DNA of 31,220 nucleotides from Hungatella sp. UBA5385. GTDB taxonomy: Bacteria; Bacillota; Clostridia; Lachnospirales; Lachnospiraceae. The notes below the pieces were generated by a model. The model saw only the letters and a list, made by a program, of their open reading frames with translations, was not told the DNA's origin and made no database searches. The position numbers and the translations under genes are program-made. Positions 1 through 8,777 of the stretch are shown piece by piece (position 1 is the first letter of the stretch; every line of letters begins with the position of its first letter). The stretch is from positions 93,678-124,897 of the forward strand of contig DHOR01000055.1 of the NCBI GenBank assembly GCA_002409995.1, written 5' to 3'.

Positions 1-465
1 GGCTCTTGCAATTGCAACCCTCTGCTTCTGTCCTCCTGACAGCTGTTTCGGCTTGGCATTGATATAAGGAGCCATACCAACCTTCTTCAGATACATCATT
101 GCCTTTTTCTCAGCCTCTTCCTTACCTTTTTTTAGCACCTTAATCTGACCCACCATACAGTTTTCAAGCACAGTCATATTGTTAAAGAGATTAAAGCTCT
201 GAAACACCATACCAACCTTGGTTCTGTAGGAAGGTACATTCATCTTTTTGTCTGTAATATCTGTATTATGGTATAGGATTTCACCTGTAGTTGGTGTTTC
301 CAGAAGATTTAAGCACCGCAGCAATGTGGACTTTCCCGAGCCGGAAGCGCCGATAATACAGGTAACGTCCCCTGCATTTACAGAGAAATCAATGTCTCTT
401 AAGACCACATTGGCACCAAATGCCTTGCTTAAGTGGTGAATATCAAGTACTCTCTCGCCTGCCAT
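1..465 (-). CDS. Amino acid ABC transporter ATP-binding protein (partial, C-terminus beyond window)
   Basis: This is the ATPase that powers a polar amino acid importer (GlnQ/HisP type) at the cytoplasmic face. Only the first 155 codons are present; the gene runs off the left edge. The translation begins MAGERVLDIHHL and shows a Walker A motif (GASGSGKST, about residues 39-47), a Q-loop (MVFQSFNLF) and the ABC signature LSGGQKQRVAIARA just before the edge; Walker B lies outside. The ATG at 463-465 directly follows the permease stop codon with no gap, and an AAGGAGGAG ribosome binding site lies inside the permease's last codons, so translation is probably coupled. The family is certain; the exact amino acid substrate is not visible. 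Confidence 0.95.
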   Translation of the reverse strand, partial: MAGERVLDIHHLSKAFGANVVLRDIDFSVNAGDVTCIIGASGSGKSTLLRCLNLLETPTTGEILYHNTDITDKKMNVPSYRTKVGMVFQSFNLFNNMTVLENCMVGQIKVLKKGKEEAEKKAMMYLKKVGMAPYINAKPKQLSGGQKQRVAIARA

Positions 466-1266
466 TTATCTCTCCTCCTTCTCTTTTGGATCAGGGAACT
501 TTACCATACCGCTTGTGTAAGCAAGCGTGTCTGTAGTTGCCAGATCATAGCTGTCCGGTCCATCCATCCTCTTTTCCCAGTAGCGAAGGATTCTGGAGCA
601 GGTAAAGGTCAGAATAAAGTAAATGACCATAGTGATGGTAAATGCTTCAAAGTAAGTATAATAAGCGCCTGCAATCCCTTTGGTTGCAAAGAAAAGCTCT
701 ACAACTCCGATTACGGATAAAACGCAGGTATCCTTAATATTGATAATTAAGTTATTGCCGATCTGAGGCATAATATTGCGGAGCGCCTGAGGCATAATAA
801 CGCTGAGCATAGTCTGGAAATGAGTCATTCCAATGGCCTTTGCACCCTCCGTCTGGCCTGGATCAATGGAAAGTATACCACCTCTTACAGTCTCTGCCAT
901 ATATGCGCCTGTATTAATGGACACAATGAAATAAGCGGCAAAGGTCTCAGTCATATTAATGTTAAACAGAGCACCGCTTCCGTAGTATATGAACATAGCC
1001 TGGACCATCATAGGAGTGCCGCGGAACACTTCCACGTAAACATTCAGTATGAATTTGGCGATCTTAAGCAAAACCTTCTTCATTAGATTGTCGCTTTGAT
1101 AAACAGGGATTGTCTGCACAATTCCCACTAAAAATCCGATAAGGCAGCCAATAATGGTGCCTGCAACTGCAATTGCCATGGTCAGTCCTGCTCCTCTTAA
1201 GAGAGAAGGACCATAGTTTTGCACAATAAATATAATTCGTCCAAAAAAATCTGATGGCAGGGACAT
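466..1266 (-). CDS. Amino acid ABC transporter permease
   Basis: This is the inner-membrane channel subunit of a polar amino acid importer (His/Glu/Gln/Arg family). It has several hydrophobic segments, a 'GxGLTMAIAV'-type N-terminal segment typical of the family, and the EAA loop with EGAKAIGMTHFQTM followed by IMPQALRNIMPQ. I chose the ATG at 1264-1266 (MSLPSDFFGR, 266 aa) because AAGGAG lies upstream at normal spacing; an upstream in-frame extension of 27 residues is basic, overlaps an intercistronic stem-loop and has no good binding site. The C-terminus carries a hydrophilic tail of about 35 residues rich in D, K and E after the last membrane span. It lies between the binding protein gene and the ATPase gene, as expected for one operon. 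Confidence 0.94.
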   Translation of the reverse strand: MSLPSDFFGRIIFIVQNYGPSLLRGAGLTMAIAVAGTIIGCLIGFLVGIVQTIPVYQSDNLMKKVLLKIAKFILNVYVEVFRGTPMMVQAMFIYYGSGALFNINMTETFAAYFIVSINTGAYMAETVRGGILSIDPGQTEGAKAIGMTHFQTMLSVIMPQALRNIMPQIGNNLIINIKDTCVLSVIGVVELFFATKGIAGAYYTYFEAFTITMVIYFILTFTCSRILRYWEKRMDGPDSYDLATTDTLAYTSGMVKFPDPKEKEER

Positions 1267-1309
1267 TAGTTTTTTTCTCCTTTTCGTAATCTGGATAAAC
1301 AGAACAAAC

Positions 1310-1342
1310 GGCACGGAAGCCATATACCTTCTGTCCCGTGCC
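1310..1342 (-). promoter_or_regulatory. Intercistronic stem-loop between binding protein and permease genes
   Basis: GGCACGG pairs with CCGTGCC across about 18 nt, with extra AAG/CTT pairing inside. On the minus strand the stem is followed by GTTTGTTCTGTTT, which is only moderately U-rich. A leaky terminator or mRNA-stabilising stem after the binding protein gene is a common way to make more binding protein than permease and ATPase. The structure is seen; the role is inferred. Confidence 0.55.
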
Positions 1343-1364
1343 TGCAAGCTCTGTTTGTTTTATT

Positions 1365-2234
1365 TTATTCAGCTAATGGCTGTACAGATATAGCCTCTTC
1401 CATCATCTTGGCGAAATCAGCTTCTGTCATATCAGCCAACACTGTGTTAATGGAATCCTTTAACTCTGTATTGCCCTTTTTCAGAGAAACACCTATGTTA
1501 ATATCTTCATCAGACACTTCAAACGCACCATCTGTTCCTGTAAAATCAAGCAGTTTAAAGTCAGGATAAGCCATAAGAGCTGCCTGTCCTGTTGGTTTGT
1601 CAGTAACTACCAGATCAACTCTTCCTGAGCTTAAAGCCACAAGCATTGCAGGAGCTGACTCCTGTGCAGGTTTAATATCAGCGTCCTGAATCTGAGGCAG
1701 ACAGTTATCATACCAGATGGTATTGAGCTGAGATGTACAGGTAGCACCTGCTAAATCTGCAACTGATGCTGCATTCTCATACTTGCTTCCTGCTGGAACC
1801 AGAGTCACGATTGTTGCATAATAATACGGGTCTGTAAAATCCACAGACTGCATACGATCTGATGTAATAGACTGCCCTGCAATTACGCAGTCCACCTTAC
1901 CTGACTGTACAGCAGGTACCAGGGAATCCCAGTCAAGCTTAACAATCTCCAGCTCATAATCAAGAGCTTCTGCAATTTTCTTAGCCATCATTACGTCATA
2001 TCCATAGGCATAATCTGAGCTTCCTGAGATTTTAACAGCACCATTGGCATCTGTAGGCTGTGTCCAGTTATATGGCGCATAGCTGCATTCCATAGCTACC
2101 TTTAATACCTTTTTTCCGTCTGCCTGTCCGCCGCCTGCTGAATCTGATGTTTTTCCCCCACATGCAGTCAGAGCTGCTGCAGCAAGCACTGCAGCCATAA
2201 GTACTGCACCTAATTTCTTCATTGACATTTTCAT
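1365..2234 (-). CDS. Amino acid ABC transporter substrate-binding lipoprotein
   Basis: This lipoprotein captures an amino acid outside the cell and delivers it to the adjacent permease. The 289-residue product starts with a basic n-region and hydrophobic core, and a lipobox LTAC (Cys25) followed by a Gly/Ser-rich linker. The rest matches the SBP_bac_3 fold: VAMECSYAPYNW, YGYDVMMAKKIAEAL, DCVIAGQSITSDRMQSVDF, and a late DINIGVSLKKGN segment. The start ATG is preceded by AAGGAGGAGAGG. Two further in-frame ATGs lie within the first five codons, so the exact start may vary by a few residues. A full-consensus promoter lies just upstream. The ligand cannot be read from the sequence; aspects of the glutamine/cystine/general amino acid group are all possible. 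Confidence 0.95.
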   Translation of the reverse strand: MKMSMKKLGAVLMAAVLAAAALTACGGKTSDSAGGGQADGKKVLKVAMECSYAPYNWTQPTDANGAVKISGSSDYAYGYDVMMAKKIAEALDYELEIVKLDWDSLVPAVQSGKVDCVIAGQSITSDRMQSVDFTDPYYYATIVTLVPAGSKYENAASVADLAGATCTSQLNTIWYDNCLPQIQDADIKPAQESAPAMLVALSSGRVDLVVTDKPTGQAALMAYPDFKLLDFTGTDGAFEVSDEDINIGVSLKKGNTELKDSINTVLADMTEADFAKMMEEAISVQPLAE

Positions 2235-2287
2235 ATTGATTCCTCTCCTCCTTGTGTATAAATAAACACTATCTAATAAATAGATTC

Positions 2288-2316
2288 ATTATAAAAAGAT
2301 TTTTATTCCTTGTCAA
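2288..2316 (-). promoter_or_regulatory. Consensus sigma-A promoter for the amino acid ABC operon
   Basis: On the minus strand TTGACA (2311-2316) and TATAAT (2288-2293) are separated by exactly 17 nt, a perfect match to the housekeeping consensus. The -35 box lies within the last codons of engB. Downstream, between promoter and start codon, are two short dyads, ATCTA-N5-TAGAT and GTGTTTATTTATACAC, which could be operator sites. The promoter match is direct; operator function is a guess. Confidence 0.85.
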
Positions 2317-2902
2317 GGCTATTTGTAATTTCATCAATTAAAGCCCAGATTTCTTCCCGTCCCTGTTTTGTCTCTGCAGAGAAAGGAATCAGAATGTCTT
2401 CGCTGCCAAGTCCAAGACCTGTACGAACCATTTTCACATGCTTCTGCACCTGGCTTCTCTTCAGCTTGTCCAGCTTTGTGGCTATAATAACCGGATGATA
2501 GCCATTGTGAACCACCCAGTTATACATGGTTTTATCATTTTCTGATGGTTCATGACGGATATCGATCAGCAGGAATACGCATTTTAACATTGGAGATTTA
2601 TGAAGATAATTCTCAATCATCTTCCCCCACTTCGCCTTAACCTCCAACGCAACCTTTGCATATCCGTAACCGGGAAGATCCACATAATACAGAGCATCGT
2701 TAATATTATAAAAATTAATGGTCTGAGTCTTACCAGGCTGAGAGGAAGTTCTTGCAAATGACTTCCTATTCATCAGGCTGTTAATCAGGGAAGACTTTCC
2801 CACATTGGATTTGCCGGCAAATGCAAATTCAGGCTTTGTATTCACCGGAAGAGTGCTGGTAATTCCACAGACAGTCTCCAGCTCTACACTTCTAATAATC
2901 AT
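2303..2902 (-). CDS. engB: Ribosome biogenesis GTPase EngB/YsxC (YihA family)
   Basis: A small essential GTPase that assists maturation of the large ribosomal subunit. The 199-residue length is typical. G motifs are in order: G1 GKSNVGKSSLINSL near residues 31-44, a G2 region SFARTSSQPGKTQT, G3 DLPGYGYAKV, G4 TKLDK and G5 SAETKQG. It follows lon with only 12 nt between the lon stop and its ATG, so it should be the last gene of the tig-clpP-clpX-lon-engB run; lon-ysxC adjacency is also known in Bacillus. No terminator is obvious after it; the next operon's promoter begins inside its last codons. Confidence 0.97.
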   Translation of the reverse strand: MIIRSVELETVCGITSTLPVNTKPEFAFAGKSNVGKSSLINSLMNRKSFARTSSQPGKTQTINFYNINDALYYVDLPGYGYAKVALEVKAKWGKMIENYLHKSPMLKCVFLLIDIRHEPSENDKTMYNWVVHNGYHPVIIATKLDKLKRSQVQKHVKMVRTGLGLGSEDILIPFSAETKQGREEIWALIDEITNSLDKE

Positions 2903-2914
2903 AAGAATTCCTTT

Positions 2915-5233
2915 CTAATGATCCACAAGGGCTTCCTGAAGTACCTCAGGCATGTTCTTTACAAACACAATTCTAAGCCCCTTTGTGATTTCTTTTGACA
3001 GTTCCGCTATATCAGGACGATTTTTGTCAGGAACAAGAACCGTCTTCACATGAGCCATACGGGCAGCCAGAATCTTCTCTTTTAAGCCTCCGATAGGAAG
3101 CACACGGCCCCGCAGTGTAATCTCACCGGTCATAGCAACCTTGGCGTCTACCTTGCGTCCTGTAACAGCAGATACCATGGCAGTTGCCATAGTAATACCT
3201 GCAGAAGGTCCATCCTTTGGAACAGCGCCTTCCGGAATATGAAGATGAATATCATGCTTTTCAAAATAATCATCTGCAACTTCGTATTCAGGGCAGACAG
3301 AGCGGACATAGCTGAGAGCAGTCTGGGCAGATTCCTTCATTACATCTCCCATCTGACCGGTCATCTGCATAGAGCCCTTACCAGGCATTACATTGACCTC
3401 GATCTGCAGAGTATCACCGCCAACACTGGTCCATGCCAGCCCCCGTACAATCCCCACCTCATCTTCTTCATTAACATCATCAAAGGTGATCTTTTCTTTA
3501 CCAAGGTATTTCTCCAGCACCTTTTCTGTGATCTTAATGGTTGTTTTCTTGTCCTCTAGAAATTCTCTGGCTGCTTTTCTGCAGACATCTCCGATTCTCC
3601 GCTCCAGATTACGAACTCCAGCTTCTCTTGTATAATTATGAATAATCTTTTCAAGAGCCGCATCTGTAAAAGTAATCTGTTCCGCTTTTAAACCATTGCG
3701 TTCCAGCTGCTTCTTTACCAGATAGTTTTTGGCAATATGGAACTTTTCATTCTCTGTATAGCTGTTAATCTCAATAACTTCCATACGATCAAGCAATGGA
3801 CCTGGAATTGTCTGAGTTGTATTAGCAGTTGCAATAAACATAACATTGGATAAATCAATAGGCATTTCTACATAGTGATCTCTAAATTTTATATTTTGTT
3901 CTGAATCAAGAACCTCTAACAGTGCAGAGGAGGTATCACCTTTATAATCACTGCTGACTTTGTCAATCTCATCAAGGAGCATCAGCGGATTGCTGACACC
4001 TGCTTGACGAATGGCTTCTGCAATACGTCCGGGCATAGCGCCCACATAGGTTTTTCTATGGCCACGAATCTCGGCCTCATCATGAATGCCTCCAAGGCTG
4101 ATGCGCACATAATGCTTATTCAGCGCCTTGGCAACAGAACGGGCCACAGATGTTTTACCTGTTCCAGGCGGTCCTACCAGACAGAGAATTGGACCTGTTC
4201 CCTTCTTTGTTAAAATGCGGACTGCAAGGTATTCTAAGATTCTCTCCTTTACCTTCTCAAGCCCATAATGATCCTCATTGAGAATCTGCTCTGCATGGCT
4301 GATGCTGTTATTATCCTTGGAAACCTTTTTCCATGGAAGGTCCAGCACAGTTTCCAAATAGGTCCGCAAAACGTTGGCCTCCTGGCTGCCTCCCGGCATA
4401 GCCTTAAACCGCTGAATCTCCTTGGAGATCTTATCTTTTACCTCTTTGTCGGCTTTTAAAGCCTTAAGCTGCTTTTCATATTCATCAGCATCAGAAAGAG
4501 GGTTGTCCTCTCCCAGCTCCTGACGGATGATCTTCAGCTGCTCCCGAAGAATATAGTCTTTCTGGTTTTTATCAATATTTTCTTTGACTTTTGCCTGAAT
4601 ATTCTTTTTAACCTTTGTCACTTCTATCTCAGTAAGCAGATTCCTCATTACTGTCTCATACCGTTCTTCCAGAACAACACATTCCAGCACCTGCTGACGC
4701 ACCTTATAATCCCATGGAAGCTGAATCGCAATCTGATCCAGCAGCTCTCCAAGCTCTGTAATCACCATAAGATTAGGCAAAATATCCTTCATAACACGGG
4801 CATTCTCATGTCCGTATTCCTCCAGCTTCTCCTGAAGAATCCGAACCATAGCCTGACGGATGACATAATCAAGAGAATCATCCTGACTTTGTACTTCCTC
4901 AATCTCTCCAAGCAGCATGGGTTCCTCACTATCAAGATTTATAAGCTCTCCACGCTCCAGCCCTTCCACCATGACACGAATAATATTGCCTGGAATCTTC
5001 ACCAGCTGTTTTACAAGAGCAACTGTTCCAATCTGGTATAAATCCTGAATACCAGGATCTGCGTCCTCTGCGCTTCGCTGAGAAATCAGGAAAACCTTCT
5101 GATCCCCTACCATGGCTTTTTCCACTGCAGCAATGGATTTACTGCGGCTGATATCAAAATGTATCATCATCTTAGGAAGGACAGTCATCCCCCGTAAAGC
5201 GATGACTGGCAACGTAATAGTTTTATCTTCCAT
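2915..5233 (-). CDS. lon: ATP-dependent protease La (LonA)
   Basis: Cytoplasmic AAA+ serine protease degrading misfolded and regulatory proteins. The 772-residue form beginning MEDKTITLPV is chosen because AAGGAG precedes its ATG at proper spacing and this matches LonA length (about 774 in Bacillus). An in-frame extension of 38 residues upstream would run through a hairpin-rich leader and looks non-coding. The Lon N-terminal substrate domain spans about residues 5-200, followed by coiled coil, Walker A GPPGTGKT at 354-361, Walker B LMLLDEIDK, and the protease domain with the Ser-Lys dyad at S677 (PKDGPSAG) and K720 (GGLKEK). It sits between clpX and engB, in the same orientation. Confidence 0.98.
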   Translation of the reverse strand: MEDKTITLPVIALRGMTVLPKMMIHFDISRSKSIAAVEKAMVGDQKVFLISQRSAEDADPGIQDLYQIGTVALVKQLVKIPGNIIRVMVEGLERGELINLDSEEPMLLGEIEEVQSQDDSLDYVIRQAMVRILQEKLEEYGHENARVMKDILPNLMVITELGELLDQIAIQLPWDYKVRQQVLECVVLEERYETVMRNLLTEIEVTKVKKNIQAKVKENIDKNQKDYILREQLKIIRQELGEDNPLSDADEYEKQLKALKADKEVKDKISKEIQRFKAMPGGSQEANVLRTYLETVLDLPWKKVSKDNNSISHAEQILNEDHYGLEKVKERILEYLAVRILTKKGTGPILCLVGPPGTGKTSVARSVAKALNKHYVRISLGGIHDEAEIRGHRKTYVGAMPGRIAEAIRQAGVSNPLMLLDEIDKVSSDYKGDTSSALLEVLDSEQNIKFRDHYVEMPIDLSNVMFIATANTTQTIPGPLLDRMEVIEINSYTENEKFHIAKNYLVKKQLERNGLKAEQITFTDAALEKIIHNYTREAGVRNLERRIGDVCRKAAREFLEDKKTTIKITEKVLEKYLGKEKITFDDVNEEDEVGIVRGLAWTSVGGDTLQIEVNVMPGKGSMQMTGQMGDVMKESAQTALSYVRSVCPEYEVADDYFEKHDIHLHIPEGAVPKDGPSAGITMATAMVSAVTGRKVDAKVAMTGEITLRGRVLPIGGLKEKILAARMAHVKTVLVPDKNRPDIAELSKEITKGLRIVFVKNMPEVLQEALVDH

Positions 5234-5372
5234 ATTTATCTCCTTTGCATTAAGAAAGAGTCTGCAAAGCGGACTCCGGTTCTGAAGCGGAGCATTTGGC
5301 ATCTCATGATACCAAAAAGGTGTTGCAGCAGTTCCGCGCTGTAACACCTTCCCGACTTCACTAAGCTGGGAT
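5234..5372 (-). promoter_or_regulatory. clpX-lon intergenic leader with several dyads
   Basis: This 139-nt gap holds three inverted repeats in series before the lon binding site: the terminator-like stem at 5317-5350, a GGTATC/GATGCC pair around 5300-5315, and a CTCCG/CGGAG pair around 5266-5294. I found no clear -35/-10 pair here and no CIRCE element or CtsR-type heptad repeats. The density of dyads suggests a regulated or attenuated junction, which is inference. Confidence 0.4.
5317..5350 (-). terminator. Probable terminator after clpX
   Basis: On the minus strand AAGGTGTTACAGC pairs with GCTGCAACACCTT (13 positions with one mismatch) around an 8-nt loop and runs into five consecutive T residues (CCTTTTTGG). 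This looks like a weak intrinsic terminator 22 nt past the clpX stop, so lon may be partly uncoupled from clpX. Stem seen directly; efficiency is unknown. Confidence 0.6.
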
Positions 5373-6674
5373 CTATGCGATCTCGCCTGGTCTTTCTTTT
5401 CTAAGTTTCTGAGTCAGTGATTTTCTGGGAACCGCTGTATCCCGGTAAATCAGCTCAGGCTCACCTGTTTTATCAACAACTTGTTTTGTAATGGTACAAA
5501 TTCCAATATTATTGTCAGATGGAATCTCATACATAATATCCATCATAACATTCTCTATAATGGAACGAAGTCCTCTGGCTCCTGTCTTTCTTTCCACTGC
5601 CAGTTCTGCAATTGCCTCCACAGCTTCTTCTGTAAATTCTAGCTTTACATCATCTAATTCAAACAGATTCTGATACTGCTTCACAAGGGCATTCTTAGGC
5701 TCTGTAAGAATTCTCACAAGAGCATTCTTATCAAGAAGCTCCAGAGATACAGTAACCGGAACACGTCCGATAAACTCTGGAATCAAACCGAACTTAATTA
5801 AATCCTGAGGAAGTGCCTTTTTTAATAGTTCATCAATATCCGCATTGTTCTTATCAACAATCTCAGCATTGAATCCAATGGATCCAGCACTTAAACGTCT
5901 TTCCACAATCTTCTCCAGACCGTCAAAAGCACCGCCGCAGATAAAGAGAATATTGGTTGTATCGATTTGAATCAATTCCTGATGAGGATGTTTTCTTCCA
6001 CCCTGAGGCGGAACACTGGCAACAGTGCCTTCCAGTATCTTAAGAAGCGCCTGCTGCACTCCTTCACCTGAAACATCTCTTGTAATAGAAACATTCTCAG
6101 ACTTCTTGGTGATCTTATCAATCTCATCAATATATACAATACCATACTCAGCTTTACTCACATCATAATCAGCAGACTGGATCAGCTTCAGCAGAATATT
6201 CTCCACATCCTCACCAACATAGCCTGCTTCTGTTAAAGCAGTGGCATCTGCAATGGCAAAAGGCACATTAAGAATCTTCGCCAGACTCTGAGCCAGATAG
6301 GTTTTACCTGAACCTGTTGGGCCCAGCATAAGAATATTGCTCTTCTGTACATCTACTTCCATGGTTTTTCTGGCAGTTATTCTCTTATAGTGATTATAGA
6401 CCGCAACTGATAATACCTTTTTGGCATCGTTCTGCCCAATGACATATTCATCAAGAAATGCCTTGATTTCCTTAGGCTTCATCAGGTTGAGATCGCTGAA
6501 ATCAGGTCCCATCTCATCATGGCCTTCAAACTCCTCTTCCAATATCTCTGCGCAGAGATCAATACACTCATCGCAAATATAAACATTGTTGGAACCGGCA
6601 ATTAATTTCTTCACCTGGTCCTGAGTTTTACCACAAAAAGAGCACCGGATCTTGTCGTCTGTTCTGATCGGCAT
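5373..6674 (-). CDS. clpX: ATP-dependent Clp protease ATPase subunit ClpX
   Basis: AAA+ unfoldase that recognises substrates and feeds them to ClpP. The 433-residue product has the N-terminal C4 zinc-binding domain (Cys11, Cys14, Cys34, Cys37), Walker A GPTGSGKT near residue 117, Walker B IVYIDEIDKI, the pore loop AGYVGEDVE, sensor and substrate-binding segments (ERRLSAGSIGFNAE, FIGRVPV) and the IGF-type ClpP-contact region represented by SIGF. The ATG is preceded by AAAGAGGTG. It follows clpP by 37 nt and probably shares its transcript; a hairpin after its stop may limit read-through to lon. Confidence 0.98.
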   Translation of the reverse strand: MPIRTDDKIRCSFCGKTQDQVKKLIAGSNNVYICDECIDLCAEILEEEFEGHDEMGPDFSDLNLMKPKEIKAFLDEYVIGQNDAKKVLSVAVYNHYKRITARKTMEVDVQKSNILMLGPTGSGKTYLAQSLAKILNVPFAIADATALTEAGYVGEDVENILLKLIQSADYDVSKAEYGIVYIDEIDKITKKSENVSITRDVSGEGVQQALLKILEGTVASVPPQGGRKHPHQELIQIDTTNILFICGGAFDGLEKIVERRLSAGSIGFNAEIVDKNNADIDELLKKALPQDLIKFGLIPEFIGRVPVTVSLELLDKNALVRILTEPKNALVKQYQNLFELDDVKLEFTEEAVEAIAELAVERKTGARGLRSIIENVMMDIMYEIPSDNNIGICTITKQVVDKTGEPELIYRDTAVPRKSLTQKLRKERPGEIA

Positions 6675-6711
6675 ATATGCACCTCTTTCTTTCCTTCTAT
6701 TACTTCATTTA

Positions 6712-7296
6712 TTACTTGTGGTTATAGATAATATCGTCAATCAATCCATAAGCCTTGGCTTCGTCAGCTGACATGTAATTGTCACGCTCTGTATCACGCT
6801 CAATCACTTCATAAGTCTGTCCTGTGTTAGCAGCCAGAATCTCATTTAATTTCTTCTTAGTCTTTAATATATTCTCTGCTACAATCTTAATCTCTGTTGC
6901 CTGACCTCTTGCGCCGCCTGATGGCTGATGGATCATAACTTCTGCATTGGGAAGCGCAAAACGTTTGCCTTTGGCTCCGCCTGCAAGAAGAAAAGCTCCC
7001 ATGCTGGCTGCCATACCCATACATACAGTAGATACATCACACTTGATGTAGTTCATAGTATCATAAATTGCCATACCGGCTGTTACAGAACCGCCTGGGC
7101 TGTTAATGTAAAGATTAATATCCTTACCTGGGTCTTCCGCCTCCAAAAACAGCAGCTGGGCTACTACAATACTTGCAGATACATCGTTTACTTCTTCGTT
7201 AAGGAATATAATTCTCTCCTTTAACAATCTGGAATAAATATCATAAGAACGCTCACCTTTACTGGTTGATTCAACTACATAAGGTATCAAACTCAT
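6712..7296 (-). CDS. clpP: ATP-dependent Clp protease proteolytic subunit ClpP
   Basis: Barrel-forming serine protease that partners ClpX. Two ATGs are close together; the second (7294-7296, MSLIPYVVES, 194 aa) is preferred because AGGAGG lies 8 nt upstream of it, whereas the first ATG is only 2 nt from AGGAGG. With this start the catalytic triad falls exactly at the canonical numbers: Ser98 (GMAASMG), His123 (MIHQPSG) and Asp172 (ERDNYMS). The oligomerisation and handle-helix segments are intact. It follows tig by 84 nt, with a stem-loop in the gap, and precedes clpX. Confidence 0.98.
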   Translation of the reverse strand: MSLIPYVVESTSKGERSYDIYSRLLKERIIFLNEEVNDVSASIVVAQLLFLEAEDPGKDINLYINSPGGSVTAGMAIYDTMNYIKCDVSTVCMGMAASMGAFLLAGGAKGKRFALPNAEVMIHQPSGGARGQATEIKIVAENILKTKKKLNEILAANTGQTYEVIERDTERDNYMSADEAKAYGLIDDIIYNHK

Positions 7297-7333
7297 AATC
7301 ATTTCCTCCTGTCCTTTCCAATAATTAAGACGA

Positions 7334-7365
7334 GTAGACTCCAGACGGTATAGTCAGGAATCTAC
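7334..7365 (-). promoter_or_regulatory. Stem-loop between tig and clpP
   Basis: On the minus strand GTAGATTCC pairs with GGAGTCTAC (9 bp including one G-U) around a 14-nt loop. No T-run follows, so it does not look like an intrinsic terminator; an RNA processing or stability element is possible. Confidence 0.4.
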
Positions 7366-7380
7366 CCGATGCAATCTTTC

Positions 7381-8667
7381 TTATACTAATTTTGCTTCTG
7401 CTACCAGGAAGTCAACTGCCTCCTGAACTGCTAAGTCTTCCTTCATCTGTGAAATGCCGTTTTCTCCAAGTAATTCTCTTACTTTGTCAGCTTCCATCTT
7501 GTATGCTTCTGCCATGTTTGAAATCTCATTCTCAACAGCTTCATCGGAAGTTGTGATGGACTCAGCCTTAACAACAGCCTCCAGTACCAGTCTGGTCTCA
7601 ATTCTCTTAAGAGCCTGTGGTCTCATCTGTTCCCGGAGATTTTCAATGGTCATGCCTGTAAACTGCATATACTGGTCAAGGGAAAGTCCCTGGCCCTGCA
7701 TTCTCTGGGCATAGTCATTTACCATGTTGTTCACCTGCTCATCGATCATTGCTTCAGGAATCTCCATAGCAGCTCCCTCAACAACCTTATCAACTACGCG
7801 GTTCTCATTCTCTGTAGCAGCATCCTTCTGCTTCTTATCAGATAAAGTTTCCTTAATGCTGTTCTTGTACTCTTCCAGAGTCTCAAATTCAGATACTTCA
7901 CTGGCAAACTCATCGTTTAACTCAGGAAGCTCTTTCTTCTTGATCTCCTTCACAGTAACCTTAAAAAGTGCAGGCTTATTAGCCAGTTCCTTAGCATGAT
8001 ATTCCTCTGGGAAAGTTACGTTTATATCACTTTCCTCGCCAATGCTCTTGCCAATCAGCTGCTCTTCAAATGTATCGATAAAAGAATGGGAGCCAATAGT
8101 CAGAGGATAATCCTCTCCTTTGCCGCCTTCAAATGCTTCGCCATCTACAAAGCCTTCGAAATCGATCACTGTCTGATCTCCATCTTCTACAGCTCTGTCT
8201 TCTACTGTAATCAGTCTGGAGTTCTGCTCCTGTACTTTCTTTAACTCTGCTTCTATATCTTCTTCTGTAACTTCAGCAGATGCCTTCTCTACTTCAATTC
8301 CCTTATAGTCACCAAGGGTAACTTCAGGCTTTACTGCAACAGTTGCTGTATAGATTAATCCCTTGCCCTTCTCTACCTCAACAATAGAGATCTCTGGTCT
8401 GGATACAATCTCAAGCTTGCTTTCTTCAGCAGCCTTGCCATAAGAAGCGTCTAATGCTTCATTAACAGCATCATCATATAATACTTCAACTCCATACATC
8501 TTCTCCACCATGGCCTGAGGAGCTTTACCCTTTCTAAAGCCAGGGATGTTGAATCTGTTTTTATTCTTATTGTAAGCCGCGGTTAAGGCTTTATCAAAAT
8601 CTTCAGCGGATACCTCTACTGTAAATTTCGCCATGTTCTTCTCTAATTCTTCTACTTGTAAACTCAT
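7381..8667 (-). CDS. tig: Trigger factor (ribosome-associated peptidyl-prolyl isomerase chaperone)
   Basis: Ribosome-bound chaperone that meets nascent chains and has FKBP-type prolyl isomerase activity. The 428-residue length is normal. The N-terminal ribosome-binding domain carries the signature FRKGKAP (GFRKGKAPQAMVE, about residues 44-56), followed by the FKBP domain (VEDGDQTVIDFEGFVDGEAFEGG) and the C-terminal substrate-cradle helices rich in E, K and Q. The ATG has AGGAGG 11 nt upstream. It is first gene of the tig-clpP-clpX-lon-engB run and has its own extended -10 promoter. Confidence 0.98.
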   Translation of the reverse strand: MSLQVEELEKNMAKFTVEVSAEDFDKALTAAYNKNKNRFNIPGFRKGKAPQAMVEKMYGVEVLYDDAVNEALDASYGKAAEESKLEIVSRPEISIVEVEKGKGLIYTATVAVKPEVTLGDYKGIEVEKASAEVTEEDIEAELKKVQEQNSRLITVEDRAVEDGDQTVIDFEGFVDGEAFEGGKGEDYPLTIGSHSFIDTFEEQLIGKSIGEESDINVTFPEEYHAKELANKPALFKVTVKEIKKKELPELNDEFASEVSEFETLEEYKNSIKETLSDKKQKDAATENENRVVDKVVEGAAMEIPEAMIDEQVNNMVNDYAQRMQGQGLSLDQYMQFTGMTIENLREQMRPQALKRIETRLVLEAVVKAESITTSDEAVENEISNMAEAYKMEADKVRELLGENGISQMKEDLAVQEAVDFLVAEAKLV

Positions 8668-8736
8668 TCTATGGGTTTCCTCCTTGAATATATATGTGAA
8701 TCGCCTTTTCCACTGGGCGCTACACTTCGATTTACC

Positions 8737-8765
8737 ATTATATCACACTCGTCCTGCAAATTCCA
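8737..8765 (-). promoter_or_regulatory. Extended -10 promoter for tig
   Basis: TATAAT (8737-8742, minus strand) is preceded by TGA, forming a TGN-TATAAT extended -10. The -35 at 17 nt spacing is TGGAAT, three of six matches. The leader of about 60 nt contains a small stem built on CGCC/GGCG with flanking GTG/CAC. The tight distance (12 nt) to the end of the GGDEF-EAL gene leaves no room for a terminator between the two units. Confidence 0.65.
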
Positions 8766-8777
8766 GTACTATTTCTT

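Noticed and set aside
5234..5347. In-frame 38-residue N-terminal extension of Lon
   Set aside because: It covers a hairpin-rich leader, has no homology to Lon, and the downstream ATG has a good AAGGAG site and gives canonical active-site numbering.
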